DNA of 64,000 nt from CBDFHB01 sp965250115 (GCA_965250115.1 CBDFNJ010000002.1:2418001-2482000); one strand, 5' to 3'; positions 25,621 to 34,553 are shown, numbered from the stretch's first letter. The notes: generated from the sequence alone by a model not told the origin. Translations and numbers: made by a program.

Positions 25621-26070
25621 TCAAATGCTGACGTAGACGTAGTCTCTCATGACGCGATCGCGGTCGAAGTAAATGAAATCCATCATATCGCCGGCCGCAT
25701 AGACCCTCAGGTCGGGCCATCGCCCCGCCTTTTCGCGGATCTCGGATTGCTTGGGAAGCCCCCAGCGCTCGATCGCGGCGTCGAGGTCACGCTCCGACTC
25801 GATGACCTGAACCAAGGGCGCCTTTTCCTTCAACCCCTCCGTCACCTGATACTCGGTCGGCGTCTGCACGAGGATGCCCTTGAGGCGCGCCTCATGCATG
25901 TTGTTTCGACGAATGTCGTAGCCGAGCGTACCGAGAAGCAAGGCCATTGCGAGTCCAGAGATCGTCACCAGGGCCGCGATGCCGAACGTTGTCAGCCGCC
26001 GCCTCGTCGATCGACTTTCGGGCGGGCTGACGTCTTCGAGAATGGCGAATCGGGGGCCGGGATCCTTCAT
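25621..26070 (-). CDS. Single-span membrane protein, unknown function
   Basis: The 149-residue protein has a cytoplasmic N-terminus rich in Arg (ESRSTRRRLTT) and a membrane span (about 30-50, IAALVTISGLAMALLLGTLGY). A soluble C-terminal domain ends MRDYVYVSI. No family is recognised. It probably projects outside the inner membrane. It lies in the same direction as the flavin reductase and V4R genes with short gaps. Confidence 0.6.
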   Translation of the reverse strand: MKDPGPRFAILEDVSPPESRSTRRRLTTFGIAALVTISGLAMALLLGTLGYDIRRNNMHEARLKGILVQTPTEYQVTEGLKEKAPLVQVIESERDLDAAIERWGLPKQSEIREKAGRWPDLRVYAAGDMMDFIYFDRDRVMRDYVYVSI

Positions 26071-26151
26071 GCCTGTACCTCAAAACGGCAGACACATTCT
26101 ACCCTTTCTCAAAGGTAGATTGACCCAGAATCCATGAAGTAATACTTGAGG

Positions 26152-26682
26152 TTATTTCTTCGTGAAGATATCCGGGTAAAGCGACTGCACTTTGGCGCCC
26201 GCCTTCGCGGTCTGCAAATCGATCACGAGCTCGTCCGAGGCGGGTGCGCTGCAGGCATAGTCGGTGCAGATTTGGTAGCTCACTGTGAGACGCGCTTCGC
26301 GGCTTCCTGCCTTCGCGTCTTTTTTGAGTGTTACGGGAACACGAATTGCAACTTGGCCCTCGTAGAGGTCGTATTCGCCGAGTCCCGATAACTCACGTCG
26401 GATGGCGGGTGGGTATTCGGGCTCACCACTACTGAGGTCGATCCCTTGTACTGCGACGTGAGTTCGGCTGGGCTCCTGCTCTTCCGGGCCGTAGAGGTGG
26501 TACCCGTCTTCAATATAGGCCACGAGCGCCAGCTCGAAGTTATCCCCCGGACGTACCGGTTTCTGGGAGGCCACGAGCGCGAACTTCACGGAGTTCTCCC
26601 AGTCCGGGATCTCGAAATTTTGAGCACCGACCACGGCACTGCTCGAGAGAAGCACAACAAGAATCAACCGCGCGAAAGTCAT
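26152..26682 (-). CDS. DsbD N-terminal-like (DsbC/DsbD alpha) periplasmic thiol-disulfide protein
   Basis: The 176-residue protein has a cleavable signal peptide (MTFARLILVVLLSSSAVVGA) and the immunoglobulin-like fold of the DsbD N-terminal domain. That fold includes GYHLYGPEE and the redox pair in YQICTDYACSAP (two Cys five residues apart). In DsbD this domain passes electrons to periplasmic substrates; here it is a separate protein. Its ATG overlaps the stop of the upstream selenoprotein by 4 bp (ATGA), so the two are translationally coupled and probably share a thiol-redox job. Confidence 0.82.
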   Translation of the reverse strand: MTFARLILVVLLSSSAVVGAQNFEIPDWENSVKFALVASQKPVRPGDNFELALVAYIEDGYHLYGPEEQEPSRTHVAVQGIDLSSGEPEYPPAIRRELSGLGEYDLYEGQVAIRVPVTLKKDAKAGSREARLTVSYQICTDYACSAPASDELVIDLQTAKAGAKVQSLYPDIFTKK

Positions 26683-27233
26683 TGGATTCTCCTCAGCTCT
26701 TCGATGATCGTGGCGGGTGACGTTCGCTTGCGATAGTTCACCCAGACGTTGATGAACCGGACAACGCCCGTTTTGTCCACGATGATCGTCGCAGGGTGCG
26801 GGATCCCCTTCATCTCTTCTCTGCCGGTATCAAGGTTCGTCAGACCGTATCGCTCGATCACGGCTGCCCCATCGCACAGGACAGGAAACGACCATCCGTG
26901 CTCGTCGATCCAGCTTTGCGTTTCGCCCGCGTCGTATTTCGAAATAGTCAGCAAAACCGCGTTCTCGGCCCTGATATCGTCATACGCTGTTTGGAGCTCA
27001 CCGAGCTGCCGCTTACAGAACGGTCACCAGTCGCCGCTACGGAAGAACTCCAGGACGACGGCTTTGTCTCCCCGAAACTCCGAGAGTGTGTAGCTCTTCC
27101 CCGTCGAGTCCTCGAGCCCGAAATCCGGTGCTTGCTGTCCGATTTGGACGGACGCCTGGGTGCTCGAGAGTGAGAACGACGAGCTTGATAGAGCGAGGAT
27201 AGCGATTAGGGAGAGTAGCCCACGTGACTCCAT
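26679..27233 (-). CDS. Peroxiredoxin/TlpA-like protein with probable selenocysteine (UxxC)
   Basis: Reading through a TGA at 27024-27026 gives a 184-residue protein. It has a signal peptide (residues 1 to about 27), the AhpC/TSA-type start IGQQAPDFGLEDSTGKSY and LEFFRSGDW-U-PFCKRQLGEL, with Sec70 and Cys73 where homologues have CxxC. The fold then runs to PATIIVDKTGVVRF and the stop at 26679. TGA falls exactly on the catalytic Cys, the frame is open on both sides, and a SECIS-like hairpin follows. Known redoxin selenoproteins carry the same UxxC. Probable periplasmic thiol peroxidase or oxidoreductase. A simple Cys-to-stop mutation remains possible because several genes here are broken; selABCD are not in the window. 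Confidence 0.72.
26985..27026 (-). promoter_or_regulatory. Candidate bacterial SECIS element
   Basis: Just after the in-frame UGA the mRNA can form a hairpin whose tip is AGCUC-GGU-GAGCU (26995-27007). This is a five-pair stem closed by a GGU loop, about 21 nt downstream of the UGA. Flanking CUGU/ACAG can extend the stem. The fdhF SECIS likewise presents GGU in its apical loop at a similar distance. Structure was judged by eye. Confidence 0.5.
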
Positions 27234-27264
27234 CACCGTGCACTGTAGCACGACCTGCGGGGCG

Positions 27265-27607
27265 CTAGACTTCTTGAACGCCTCGGATGTAGCCGGCAAT
27301 ACGGTTGAAGAGGCCGTCGTCGTTCGTACGGCCAGCCGCGGAAGGGCTCGCGTCACTCGACTCACCGGACCATTCGTCGTAAGCCATCCTTAGGTCGGCC
27401 ACGACTTCGTTAGGGTCCAGTCCAAGCGAGCGCGCGTATTCTTTGGTAAAAGCTCGCGAAATAGAACTTGCCCGGGAAACGGTCGAAACGTTCCTCCTCC
27501 AGATCGCGAAGGTATCCCAAGCCGATTCGAGTTTGGTTGGCGATCCTGCGGAGTTTGACTTGCCTCGATTCACGGAGGGCTTTGAGCGACTTGCCCCGAC
27601 AGCTCAT
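27265..27607 (-). pseudogene. Helix-turn-helix (RodZ-like HTH_25) protein with one-base frameshift
   Basis: ATG at 27607 follows a perfect AAAGGAGG. The protein starts MSCRGKSLKALRESRQVKLRRIA and keeps the RodZ/HTH_25 pattern ...YLRDLEEERFDRFPGKFYFASF. The continuation TKEYARSLGLDPNEVVADL is one base out of frame at the A4 run 27448-27451. Removing one base restores a single protein of about 113 residues ending RGVQEV. It looks like a cytosolic DNA-binding protein without the membrane span of RodZ. It may be a genuine pseudogene or a homopolymer sequence error. Confidence 0.65.
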
Positions 27608-27837
27608 TTTAGGACCTCCTTTCCCCCGCATGGGAAGAGAAACCAACTATCCGTTTTCCGGCACTACCGCCCGAGATCGAGCTCAACTTTTTGTTCGATT
27701 TTAGTGAGGTCGAGGGATGTCGACTGGTTTTACGACCTCATCCGACACTGATTCGGACAGTACCAAAGGAGCCGAAAGGAAGTCAACAAGAAATCGACAG
27801 GTTAAGTCGTAGATACGTATTTTTTTGCGGAAATCTT

Positions 27838-28668
27838 TCAGCCTCCGGACTTGCCGCTCTCGAGCTCCGCGAGGAGCCTCCGGAGCGACTCGATAATCTC
27901 CTCTCGCTCGACCCGCCCCTTGCGAAAGGTCATCTGCAGACGGAACGGATTTCCTCGGCCTCCGTACTTGAACACGAAGTTCTTTGGACGTCCGCGCCGC
28001 GGCTTCTTGACGGCCTCTCGCGCCTGCCTCCGGTTTAGCTGGTCGTTTGCGATGCGCTCTACCAGAGCAGTCATTTGTTCGATGTCGGATTGTCTAACTA
28101 TATGTAATAACAGTGACTTAGAGGAAATGTCGGCCAGCCGACAAAGATTCTTGATCTCCTCGGGCATCGCATTCACGTTCAGCGATTCCGTAATGCTCGT
28201 ACGAGATTTTCCGATGCGCTTCGCGAGGGCTTCGTGGGTGTAACCGTGGTCGCTCACTAGCTGTCCAAAAGCTTCTGCTTCCTCGAATGGCGTTAAGTCC
28301 TTTCGCTGAATGTTCTCGACGAGCGCGAGCTCGAGCGTCTCAATGTCGTCGACGTCGCGCTCGACACACGGCAATTCCGTGAGTCCGGCTTGGAGAGCGG
28401 CCTGGTAGCGTCGCTCACCGGAGATGATCTGGAATCGTGGCCCGTGCCGGCGCACGATGAGTGGCTCCAGAATCCCCTTTTCCCGAATAGATGCCGTGAG
28501 CTCCGACAGATCTCCCATCTGTTGCCGCGGCTGGTAAGGATTGGGTTCGAGATCCTCGATCGAGATCATGCGGCCGATTGTGGCACCGCGACGCGAGCCG
28601 AGCTCTTCGACCAAGTGAACTTCATTTCGAAACTTGATGGTGGTAGGTAGGCCCGCTTTTCTAGACAC
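27838..28668 (-). CDS. parB: ParB/Spo0J-type chromosome partitioning protein
   Basis: The 276-residue protein contains the ParB N-terminal CTPase motifs (LEPNPYQPRQQM, LIVRRHGPRFQIISGERRYQA, ELALVENIQRKDLTPFEEA). The HTH follows (GYTHEALAKRIGKSRTSITESLNV) and a basic linker (KKPRRGRPKN). It loads at parS and slides as a CTP clamp to form the partition complex. Its start overlaps the end of parA by 8 bp. No parS-like 16-bp palindrome was found in the window. Confidence 0.95.
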   Translation of the reverse strand: MSRKAGLPTTIKFRNEVHLVEELGSRRGATIGRMISIEDLEPNPYQPRQQMGDLSELTASIREKGILEPLIVRRHGPRFQIISGERRYQAALQAGLTELPCVERDVDDIETLELALVENIQRKDLTPFEEAEAFGQLVSDHGYTHEALAKRIGKSRTSITESLNVNAMPEEIKNLCRLADISSKSLLLHIVRQSDIEQMTALVERIANDQLNRRQAREAVKKPRRGRPKNFVFKYGGRGNPFRLQMTFRKGRVEREEIIESLRRLLAELESGKSGG

Positions 28669-29422
28669 GTGACATCACCTCTTCAGAAAGACTATAGTAC
28701 TCGAAGGCGCCGCTCGAATGAGGGGCGAAGCTGAAGATTGACTCTTTGTACGCAGGGCTCTCCTCGAGACGAATGCTCCTGCTGATGACCGTCTTGAAGA
28801 CCTTGTCGCCGAAGGCGTCCTGAATTTTCTCGCTGACGTCGCGCGAGAGGGTCGTCCGTTTGTCATGGAGTGTGATCAGAACACCCAGAACCTGTAACTC
28901 CGGATTCGGTCGAGACTTCACTTTGTCCAGCGTTTCCAGGAGGTCATCGGTGCCTTCCAGCGCGTAATAGGATGGCTGGATAGGAATGAGCAGATGTGTG
29001 GCCGCGACGAGAGCATTGACCGTAATCAGCCCAAGTGTGGGGGGTGTATCTATGATGATGAAGTCGTAGTTGGACCGCACCGCCTCGATACGGTCTCGCA
29101 GTCGAAAGTGCGCATCGAACTCTCCGATAAGCTTGCTTTCGAGCTTTGCAAGGGAAATGCGCGATGGCACGAGGGACAGCTCAGGGATGTCGGTCTCGCA
29201 AATGATATCCTTGAATTGTGCGGCCGAGCTCGTCAGGGCTTCGTAAACCGAGCCTTGGATGCGCTCTTCGGGTACGAACGAGATCGTCGAATTCCCCTGA
29301 GGATCCATGTCGACCAGCAACGTCCGCTTCTTTTTGGCAGCGAGGGCTGCCGCTAAATTGATGGCGGTCGTCGTCTTGCCGACGCCTCCCTTCTGATTTG
29401 CGATAGTAATGACGAAAGCCAC
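28661..29422 (-). CDS. parA: ParA/Soj-type partition ATPase
   Basis: The 253-residue protein has the deviant Walker A KGGVGKTTTAINLA at residues 11-24, the switch region LLVDMDPQGN and Walker B DFIIIDTPPTLG. It is a nucleoid-binding ATPase that moves ParB-parS complexes during chromosome segregation. The two overlapping genes form a classic chromosomal parAB operon. Upstream (29423-29538) is a short spacer before the bifunctional-nuclease gene, which is transcribed in the same direction. Confidence 0.96.
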   Translation of the reverse strand: MAFVITIANQKGGVGKTTTAINLAAALAAKKKRTLLVDMDPQGNSTISFVPEERIQGSVYEALTSSAAQFKDIICETDIPELSLVPSRISLAKLESKLIGEFDAHFRLRDRIEAVRSNYDFIIIDTPPTLGLITVNALVAATHLLIPIQPSYYALEGTDDLLETLDKVKSRPNPELQVLGVLITLHDKRTTLSRDVSEKIQDAFGDKVFKTVISRSIRLEESPAYKESIFSFAPHSSGAFEYYSLSEEVMSRV

Positions 29423-29538
29423 GCTTATCTACTCCAGTCGCGACAGTCCTGCCGCTATATGAACATTGAACGGTGGAACGAATGAGCCAAGGAGGGCCAC
29501 CCGTCCAACGACGGGCGTCTGCGAGTGCGGCGCAGCCG

Positions 29539-30024
29539 CTACATCTTGTATTTGCCGAGATCTTCTGGATTCAGACCTTCCAGCCACTTTTGCAGTCTTT
29601 CGGAGTCTGTGCTGTCCTTAGTCAGATCCAACCCCTTGGCACTTTCTACCACGGAGTCCTCTACGTAGATCGGCGCCTTCGTCCGAAGGGCGAGGGCAAT
29701 CGCATCACTCGGGCGCGCATCGATCGCGATCGTACCTCCGGCACGATCGAGATAGATCATCGCGTAGAACGTGTTGTCACGAAGGTCACTGACCACGATC
29801 CGCAGAACGTTCGCCTCGATCTCCGAGAGGATGTTTCGCAGCAGATCGTGAGTCATGGGCCGCGGGGTCGCGATGTTCTCGATTTGGAGCGCAATCGCGT
29901 TTGCCTCGAACACCCCGACCCAAATCGGCAGAACGTGCTCACCACCTTTGTCTTTGAGGATGACGATAGGCATGTTCGTGATCGGGTCGATCATGAGGCC
30001 TTTGATCGTCATTTCAATTTCCAT
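29539..30024 (-). CDS. Bifunctional nuclease-domain (DUF151) protein
   Basis: Start taken at 30024 (MEIEMTIKGLMIDPITNMPI), the family-typical N-terminus; the frame extends further up but without similarity. The 161-residue protein is a complete BFN/DUF151 domain with ILKDKGGEHVLPIWVGVFEANAI and RPSDAIALALRTKAPIYVED. A tail (SERLQKWLEGLNPEDLGKYKM) is seen in many bacterial members. Family members have been reported to have nuclease activity; the cellular role is unclear. It lies just downstream of miaB, a frequent arrangement. Confidence 0.9.
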   Translation of the reverse strand: MEIEMTIKGLMIDPITNMPIVILKDKGGEHVLPIWVGVFEANAIALQIENIATPRPMTHDLLRNILSEIEANVLRIVVSDLRDNTFYAMIYLDRAGGTIAIDARPSDAIALALRTKAPIYVEDSVVESAKGLDLTKDSTDSERLQKWLEGLNPEDLGKYKM

Positions 30025-30091
30025 GGGGTACGCCCTTTCGCCGCCCGCTCGGTGATGGTCCACCAAATATAGGGGCTCCACTATAGGGTTG

Positions 30092-31438
30092 TCAACAGGA
30101 TTTAGTGGTTTCGCTCACGAGCGCGTGGCCGTTCAAGCTGTTTGCACCGACCCGAGTCACGAAGACATCCACGAGATCTCCGGGGCGCGCGTCGTCACCG
30201 CGGAAGTTAACGACGCGGTTGTGGGGGGTTCGACCCGAGAACTCGTTGGGATCTTTCTTGCTCTCGCCCTCGACGAGCACTTCCACTACCGTATCCAACA
30301 TCATCCGGTTCTTGCGCGTTTGAATCTGTTTCTGCGCTGCTTGCAACCGGGTCAGGCGATGGCTCTTGACGCTTTCGGGAACATCGTCGGGCTGCTCCCG
30401 CTCCGCGAAAGTATGGGGGCGTTCGGAGTACTTGAACGAGTAGACGCTATCGAAGAGTACCGTCTCGATTAGTTGCATCGTGTCCTCGAACTCGGAGTCC
30501 GTCTCGCCCGGGAACCCCACGATAATGTCCGTGGAAAGGGCGAGGTCGGGCACCACGTCGCGAGCTCGCGCCACCTTGCTCAGGTAGTCCTTCTGCGAAT
30601 AGCCTCGCTTCATCCGTTCGAGCACCGTGGTCGAGCCCGACTGCGCCGGAAGATGCATGTGGGGGCACAGGCGCGGCAGATCACGGAAACGTTGGATCAT
30701 GGCTTCGCCGAAGTCCTTCGGGTGAGGGCTCGTGAACCGGATCCGGGACAGCTTTTCCAGCTTGTGGACCGCATCGATGAGCTCCTCGAAGCAGCGCCCA
30801 TCGAGAGGGTCTTGGTATGAGTTTACGTTCTGGCCCAGGAGCTGGATCTCGCGAAAACCGGCGTCTGCAAGAACTCGCGCCTCGTTTACGGCCTGTGCGA
30901 TGGGCCGACAGCGCTCCCGCCCGCGAGTGAACGGAACGATGCAGAACGAGCAAAAGTTGTCGCAGCCTTCCATAATGGTGATGTAGGCCTTCACGCCGGG
31001 CACGCGCTCGATTTGCTCGGGTGGGATGTCGATATTCTCGGCATGACGACCCGTCTCGACCACTTTGCTGCGCTTTGCGACGACCGTCGCAACCACCTCC
31101 GGCAACTGGACGAGACTCTGCGTGCCCAGGACAAAATCGACATCGGGAGCTCGTTGAAAAATTCCCTCGCCTTCCTGCTGTGCGACACAGCCGGCGACTC
31201 CCAAGACGACGTCCCGCTTGCGTTTGAGGTACGCGAGGTTCTGCAAACGGTTGAAGACTTTCTCTTGTGCTTTTTCTCGGACGCTGCAGGTATTGAGGAT
31301 GATGACGTCGGCATCGCGCTCGTCTTCCGTGCGCTCGAGACCCATCCGATTGAGGCTTCCGGACAGCTTCTCGGTGTCGTGGACGTTCATCTGGCAGCCC
31401 CACGTCTCGATGAAGTAGCGCTTGTGAGCTAGTGTCAT
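30092..31438 (-). CDS. miaB: tRNA-2-methylthio-N6-isopentenyladenosine synthase MiaB
   Basis: The 448-residue radical-SAM methylthiotransferase adds a methylthio group to i6A37 of tRNAs. The N-terminal UPF0004 domain carries Cys15, Cys51 and Cys84 for the auxiliary 4Fe-4S cluster. The radical SAM motif CDNFCSFC supplies Cys159, Cys163 and Cys166. A TRAM-type C-terminal domain is present (VVEVLVEGESKK...GRTPHNRVVNF). Length and motifs are standard. It is followed after about 67 bp by the bifunctional-nuclease gene. Confidence 0.97.
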   Translation of the reverse strand: MTLAHKRYFIETWGCQMNVHDTEKLSGSLNRMGLERTEDERDADVIILNTCSVREKAQEKVFNRLQNLAYLKRKRDVVLGVAGCVAQQEGEGIFQRAPDVDFVLGTQSLVQLPEVVATVVAKRSKVVETGRHAENIDIPPEQIERVPGVKAYITIMEGCDNFCSFCIVPFTRGRERCRPIAQAVNEARVLADAGFREIQLLGQNVNSYQDPLDGRCFEELIDAVHKLEKLSRIRFTSPHPKDFGEAMIQRFRDLPRLCPHMHLPAQSGSTTVLERMKRGYSQKDYLSKVARARDVVPDLALSTDIIVGFPGETDSEFEDTMQLIETVLFDSVYSFKYSERPHTFAEREQPDDVPESVKSHRLTRLQAAQKQIQTRKNRMMLDTVVEVLVEGESKKDPNEFSGRTPHNRVVNFRGDDARPGDLVDVFVTRVGANSLNGHALVSETTKSC

Positions 31439-31454
31439 ATAATTTCTATTCGAA

Positions 31455-33143
31455 TTATTTACTAGTTTTCGTTTCGACTAGGTGTTTCGCGTGCTCGAGC
31501 GCGCTCTCTGTCACGACGGCTCCGGCGAGCATACGGGCGATCTCGTCGACACGTTCTTTGGAGTCGAGTCTTTCGATTTGCGTTTCGGTTCGCCCCTTGC
31601 GCTCCAGTTTAACAATTTTGAAGTGAGAGGACGCGAAGCTAGCGATTTGAGGCAAGTGGGTCACACAAATGACCTGGTGGAGCTTGGCAAGCTCTTCGAG
31701 CTTCTCGCCCACGGCCTCCGCAACGCGGCCGCCGATACCTGCATCCACTTCGTCGAAGACGAGGGTCTTTGCTCGCTCGCCCTTGGCTGAGACGGCCTTC
31801 AGGGCAAGCGTGAAGCGTGACAGCTCCCCTCCGGAAGCGGTCTTCGCGAGGCTCTTCGGCTCTTCACCTGCATTGGCGTTGAAGAGGAGCTCCGCCGAAT
31901 CGAGCCCGCTTTCCCGGAACCGATCGGTCTCGGCGATGTCCTGAAGCGTTTCCATCTGGATCGAGAAACGCGCTTTCTCGAGGGCCAGCGTAGGTAGCTC
32001 TTTGGCTACCGCTTTCTCGAGCTTCTTCGCTTGGGTGAGCCTCAACCGCGAGAGTTTTTGGGCGTTCTCCCAATATGCGTCTCGCGCCGCTCGAAGGCGC
32101 TTGGTCATCTCATCCACCCTCAGTCCCGAAGTCTCGAGCTCTCGGAGCTCGAGACCCAAGGCGTCGCGATGCTTCATGGTCGCGTCGAGAGTTCCACCGT
32201 AGCGTTTCTTGAGCCGTTCGAGCGATGACAAGCGCGCTTCCACCTCGTCGATCCGACCGGGGGTGACGTCGATGTCGGCGGCATAGTCTCGTGAGAACAG
32301 GGCCAGATCCTCGATCTGGCCCACGAGTGTCTCCTTCTGCTCCACGTAGGCGTGCCACTTGGAATCGATGCTCGCGAGCTCCTCGACTCGCCGGAACGCG
32401 GAGGCGACTGTGGAGAGGACGTCCTGCTCGTCGTCGTAAAGAGTCGCGTAGACGTAGTCGGCGAGCTCCTTCAGCTTGCCCGCGTGGGCCAGGAGCCTAC
32501 GCTCATCGTGGAGCTCCTCATCCTCTCCGGGCCGCAGGTGGGCCTTGTCCAGCTCTCGAAACTCGAACTCGAGCTGCTCGCGTCGCGAGACTCTTTCCGC
32601 CGCTCGCTGCTCGACCCGAGCCATCTCGGACTCGAGCTCCCGAATGCCGCGGAATCGATCCCCCACGCGGGTACGTAGATCGCCGCAGCCCGCCGTACGG
32701 TCGAGAACCTCCAGACCGGCCTCAGTAAGAAGAAGACTCGAGTTCTCTCCCTGGCCATGGATGTCGGCCAGGTGAACCGCGATGTCCCTGAGAAGCGCTC
32801 TGGCAGAGCCCGTACCGTTGACGACGATCTTACCGCGACCCGACGCGGTGATCTCCCGTCGAACCACGATTTCCTCGTCCGCCTCGACCCCGGCCTCGCG
32901 CAGTCGCGCGACCAAAGCTTCGGGCATCGGGTCTATCTCGAAGCCAGCCTCGACGACCGCGGTGTCTTCCCCGGTTCTGAGAAGCTCGGTCGAGGCCCGA
33001 GAGCCCAGGACGAGACCGAGCGCGTCAATCAGGACCGATTTGCCGGCTCCTGTCTCGCCCGTGATCAAGTTGAGGCCGGGCTCGAAGTCCACTTCCAGCC
33101 GGTCGATCACGGCGATGTTCTGAACGCGGATCCACCGCAGCAT
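31455..33143 (-). CDS. recN: DNA repair ATPase RecN
   Basis: Start taken at 33143 (MLRWIRVQNIAVIDRLEVDF), giving 562 residues, the usual RecN size; the longer frame up to 33212 adds atypical sequence. Walker A GETGAGKS is at residues 29-36, followed by QGENSSLL, long central coiled coils and the ABC signature SGGELSRFTLAL. Walker B VFDEVDAGIGG and ICVTHLPQIA complete the ATPase head. It is an SMC-like protein acting on double-strand breaks. It is divergent from tolQ with a promoter region of about 95 bp. Confidence 0.95.
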   Translation of the reverse strand: MLRWIRVQNIAVIDRLEVDFEPGLNLITGETGAGKSVLIDALGLVLGSRASTELLRTGEDTAVVEAGFEIDPMPEALVARLREAGVEADEEIVVRREITASGRGKIVVNGTGSARALLRDIAVHLADIHGQGENSSLLLTEAGLEVLDRTAGCGDLRTRVGDRFRGIRELESEMARVEQRAAERVSRREQLEFEFRELDKAHLRPGEDEELHDERRLLAHAGKLKELADYVYATLYDDEQDVLSTVASAFRRVEELASIDSKWHAYVEQKETLVGQIEDLALFSRDYAADIDVTPGRIDEVEARLSSLERLKKRYGGTLDATMKHRDALGLELRELETSGLRVDEMTKRLRAARDAYWENAQKLSRLRLTQAKKLEKAVAKELPTLALEKARFSIQMETLQDIAETDRFRESGLDSAELLFNANAGEEPKSLAKTASGGELSRFTLALKAVSAKGERAKTLVFDEVDAGIGGRVAEAVGEKLEELAKLHQVICVTHLPQIASFASSHFKIVKLERKGRTETQIERLDSKERVDEIARMLAGAVVTESALEHAKHLVETKTSK

Positions 33144-33205
33144 GACACACGTATACCACAGGACGGCAATGGCGCCTCTCGCGCCTCGGAACGTGACGAG
33201 ATTCG

Positions 33206-33235
33206 TTGACACACCCCAAGTCCTTGTGGTAGAGT
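33206..33235 (+). promoter_or_regulatory. Candidate sigma-70 promoter for the tol-pal operon
   Basis: TTGACA (33206-33211), an 18-bp spacer and TAGAGT (33230-33235) lie in the recN-tolQ divergent gap. Transcription would begin near 33242. That argues that the tolQ ATG at 33239 is too early and that translation starts further in. Confidence 0.4.
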
Positions 33236-33238
33236 CAC

Positions 33239-34036
33239 ATGAGGGTCACATTATCTTGTGGAGTGACCCTTTTGGACGGCAAAACCGACGAGTGGCGAGA
33301 ATCCCAACTCTTGCAGGAAATCACGACGAACTCAATCGACAGCGCCTCGGCCCTCAATCCCTTCCGACTGGTGCTGGACTCCGGTCCGATTCAGCTCACC
33401 GTACTTCTGGTGCTGCTTTTATTCTCACTGGTTTCCTGGGCCATCATCTTCAGCAAGTGGATGACCCTTCGGCAAGCCGAGGCACATTCGCGAGCTTTTC
33501 TGGAAGTTTTCCGACGAAGCAAGAAATTCTCCGAAGTCTACTCCGTCTGTCAGCAGCTGCGCACGAGCCCGCTCGTCGGGCTGTTTCTTGCCGGCTACAA
33601 CGAGCTCAATTACCAGCTCCGAGCTCACAAGGGATCGCGTGACGTGGATCTGGAGAATGACGGGAATCGGATACAGAGTCTGGAAGGCATCGCTCGCTCC
33701 CTCGTGCGTGCGTCGAATAGCGAAGTCCTGAAGCTCGAGGGCCGACTGACGTTCCTGGCGACGACGGGAAGCGCGACCCCCTTCATCGGTCTGTTCGGCA
33801 CGGTGTGGGGCATCATGAACGCGTTTCAACGAATCGGTGTGGTGCAATCGGCAAACATCGCTGTGGTCGCGCCCGGCGTGAGCGAGGCCTTGGTCGCGAC
33901 TGCCGCGGGACTGGCTGCCGCGATCCCCGCCGTCATTTTCTACAACTTCTTCCTGAATTGGGTGAAGCGGATGTCGACTCAGATGGATGATTTTACGCTC
34001 GAGTACCTGACTATCGTCGAACGGAATTTCACTTGA
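33239..34036 (+). CDS. tolQ: TolQ-type proton channel protein (MotA/TolQ/ExbB)
   Basis: Inner-membrane component that, with TolR, uses the proton motive force to energise the Tol-Pal envelope system. The protein has one N-terminal span (LTVLLVLLLFSLVSWAIIF, about 57-75) and two C-terminal spans. The conserved block TTGSATPFIGLFGTVWGIMNAF is present, as is VAPGVSEALVATAAGLAAAIPAV. The first ~40 residues are longer than usual and lack family similarity; NPFRLVLDSGP is probably close to the true N-terminus. First gene of tolQ-tolR-tolA/tonB-tolB-pal-cpoB. Confidence 0.92.
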   Translation: MRVTLSCGVTLLDGKTDEWRESQLLQEITTNSIDSASALNPFRLVLDSGPIQLTVLLVLLLFSLVSWAIIFSKWMTLRQAEAHSRAFLEVFRRSKKFSEVYSVCQQLRTSPLVGLFLAGYNELNYQLRAHKGSRDVDLENDGNRIQSLEGIARSLVRASNSEVLKLEGRLTFLATTGSATPFIGLFGTVWGIMNAFQRIGVVQSANIAVVAPGVSEALVATAAGLAAAIPAVIFYNFFLNWVKRMSTQMDDFTLEYLTIVERNFT

Positions 34037-34058
34037 TGGGGCGCTCGTTGGTGACGAG

Positions 34059-34553
34059 GTGCAGGTAGGCGGCGGGGGCGACGGCGGCCGCAGAGGCTCC
34101 TCTCTCGGCGGCTCCGCGCTCTCCACGTTGATGGCTCGGCGCCACGCGGGGAGCGGCAACGGGACGCTCTCTGAGATCAACGTCACGCCCTTCGTCGATG
34201 TCGTTCTCGTGCTCCTGATCATCTTCATGATCACCGCGCCCATGCTCATGCGATCGATGGACGTTAGCCTGCCATCCGCCTCGATGCGGCGCGAGGAGGC
34301 GGAAGAGCGCACGATCATCACCCTCGATGCTGAAGGACGAACGTTCATGGACGAGCGTGCGGTGAACCTCGAGCTCCTTGAGAAGCAGCTTCGCATGAAA
34401 GTCGAGGTGGAAGGGCTACGTCTTGCCTACCTGCGCGCCGACGAAACGCTACAATACAGGGAAATCATCAAGGTCATGGACTTGATGAAGAAGGCGGGTG
34501 TGGACACGGTGGGACTTGCTTACGTGTATCCTGAGGAAAAGGGTCGACGGTGA
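34059..34553 (+). CDS. tolR: TolR-type biopolymer transport protein (ExbD/TolR)
   Basis: The 164-residue protein has a Gly-rich cytoplasmic N-terminus and the signature EINVTPFVDVVLVLLIIFMI. Its single membrane span carries the proton-handling Asp. A periplasmic domain follows (IITLDAEGRTFMDERAVNLE...LRADETLQYREIIKVMDLMKKAG). GTG start at 34059, 22 bp after tolQ. The stop overlaps the next gene start by 4 bp. Confidence 0.93.
   Translation: MQVGGGGDGGRRGSSLGGSALSTLMARRHAGSGNGTLSEINVTPFVDVVLVLLIIFMITAPMLMRSMDVSLPSASMRREEAEERTIITLDAEGRTFMDERAVNLELLEKQLRMKVEVEGLRLAYLRADETLQYREIIKVMDLMKKAGVDTVGLAYVYPEEKGRR

Noticed and set aside
27838..29538. A parS site near parAB
   Set aside because: No 16-bp palindrome resembling TGTTTCACGTGAAACA was found in or beside the genes.
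33425..34396. 323-aa minus-strand open frame opposite tolQ/tolR
   Set aside because: Shadow of two well-recognised genes; no independent motif.
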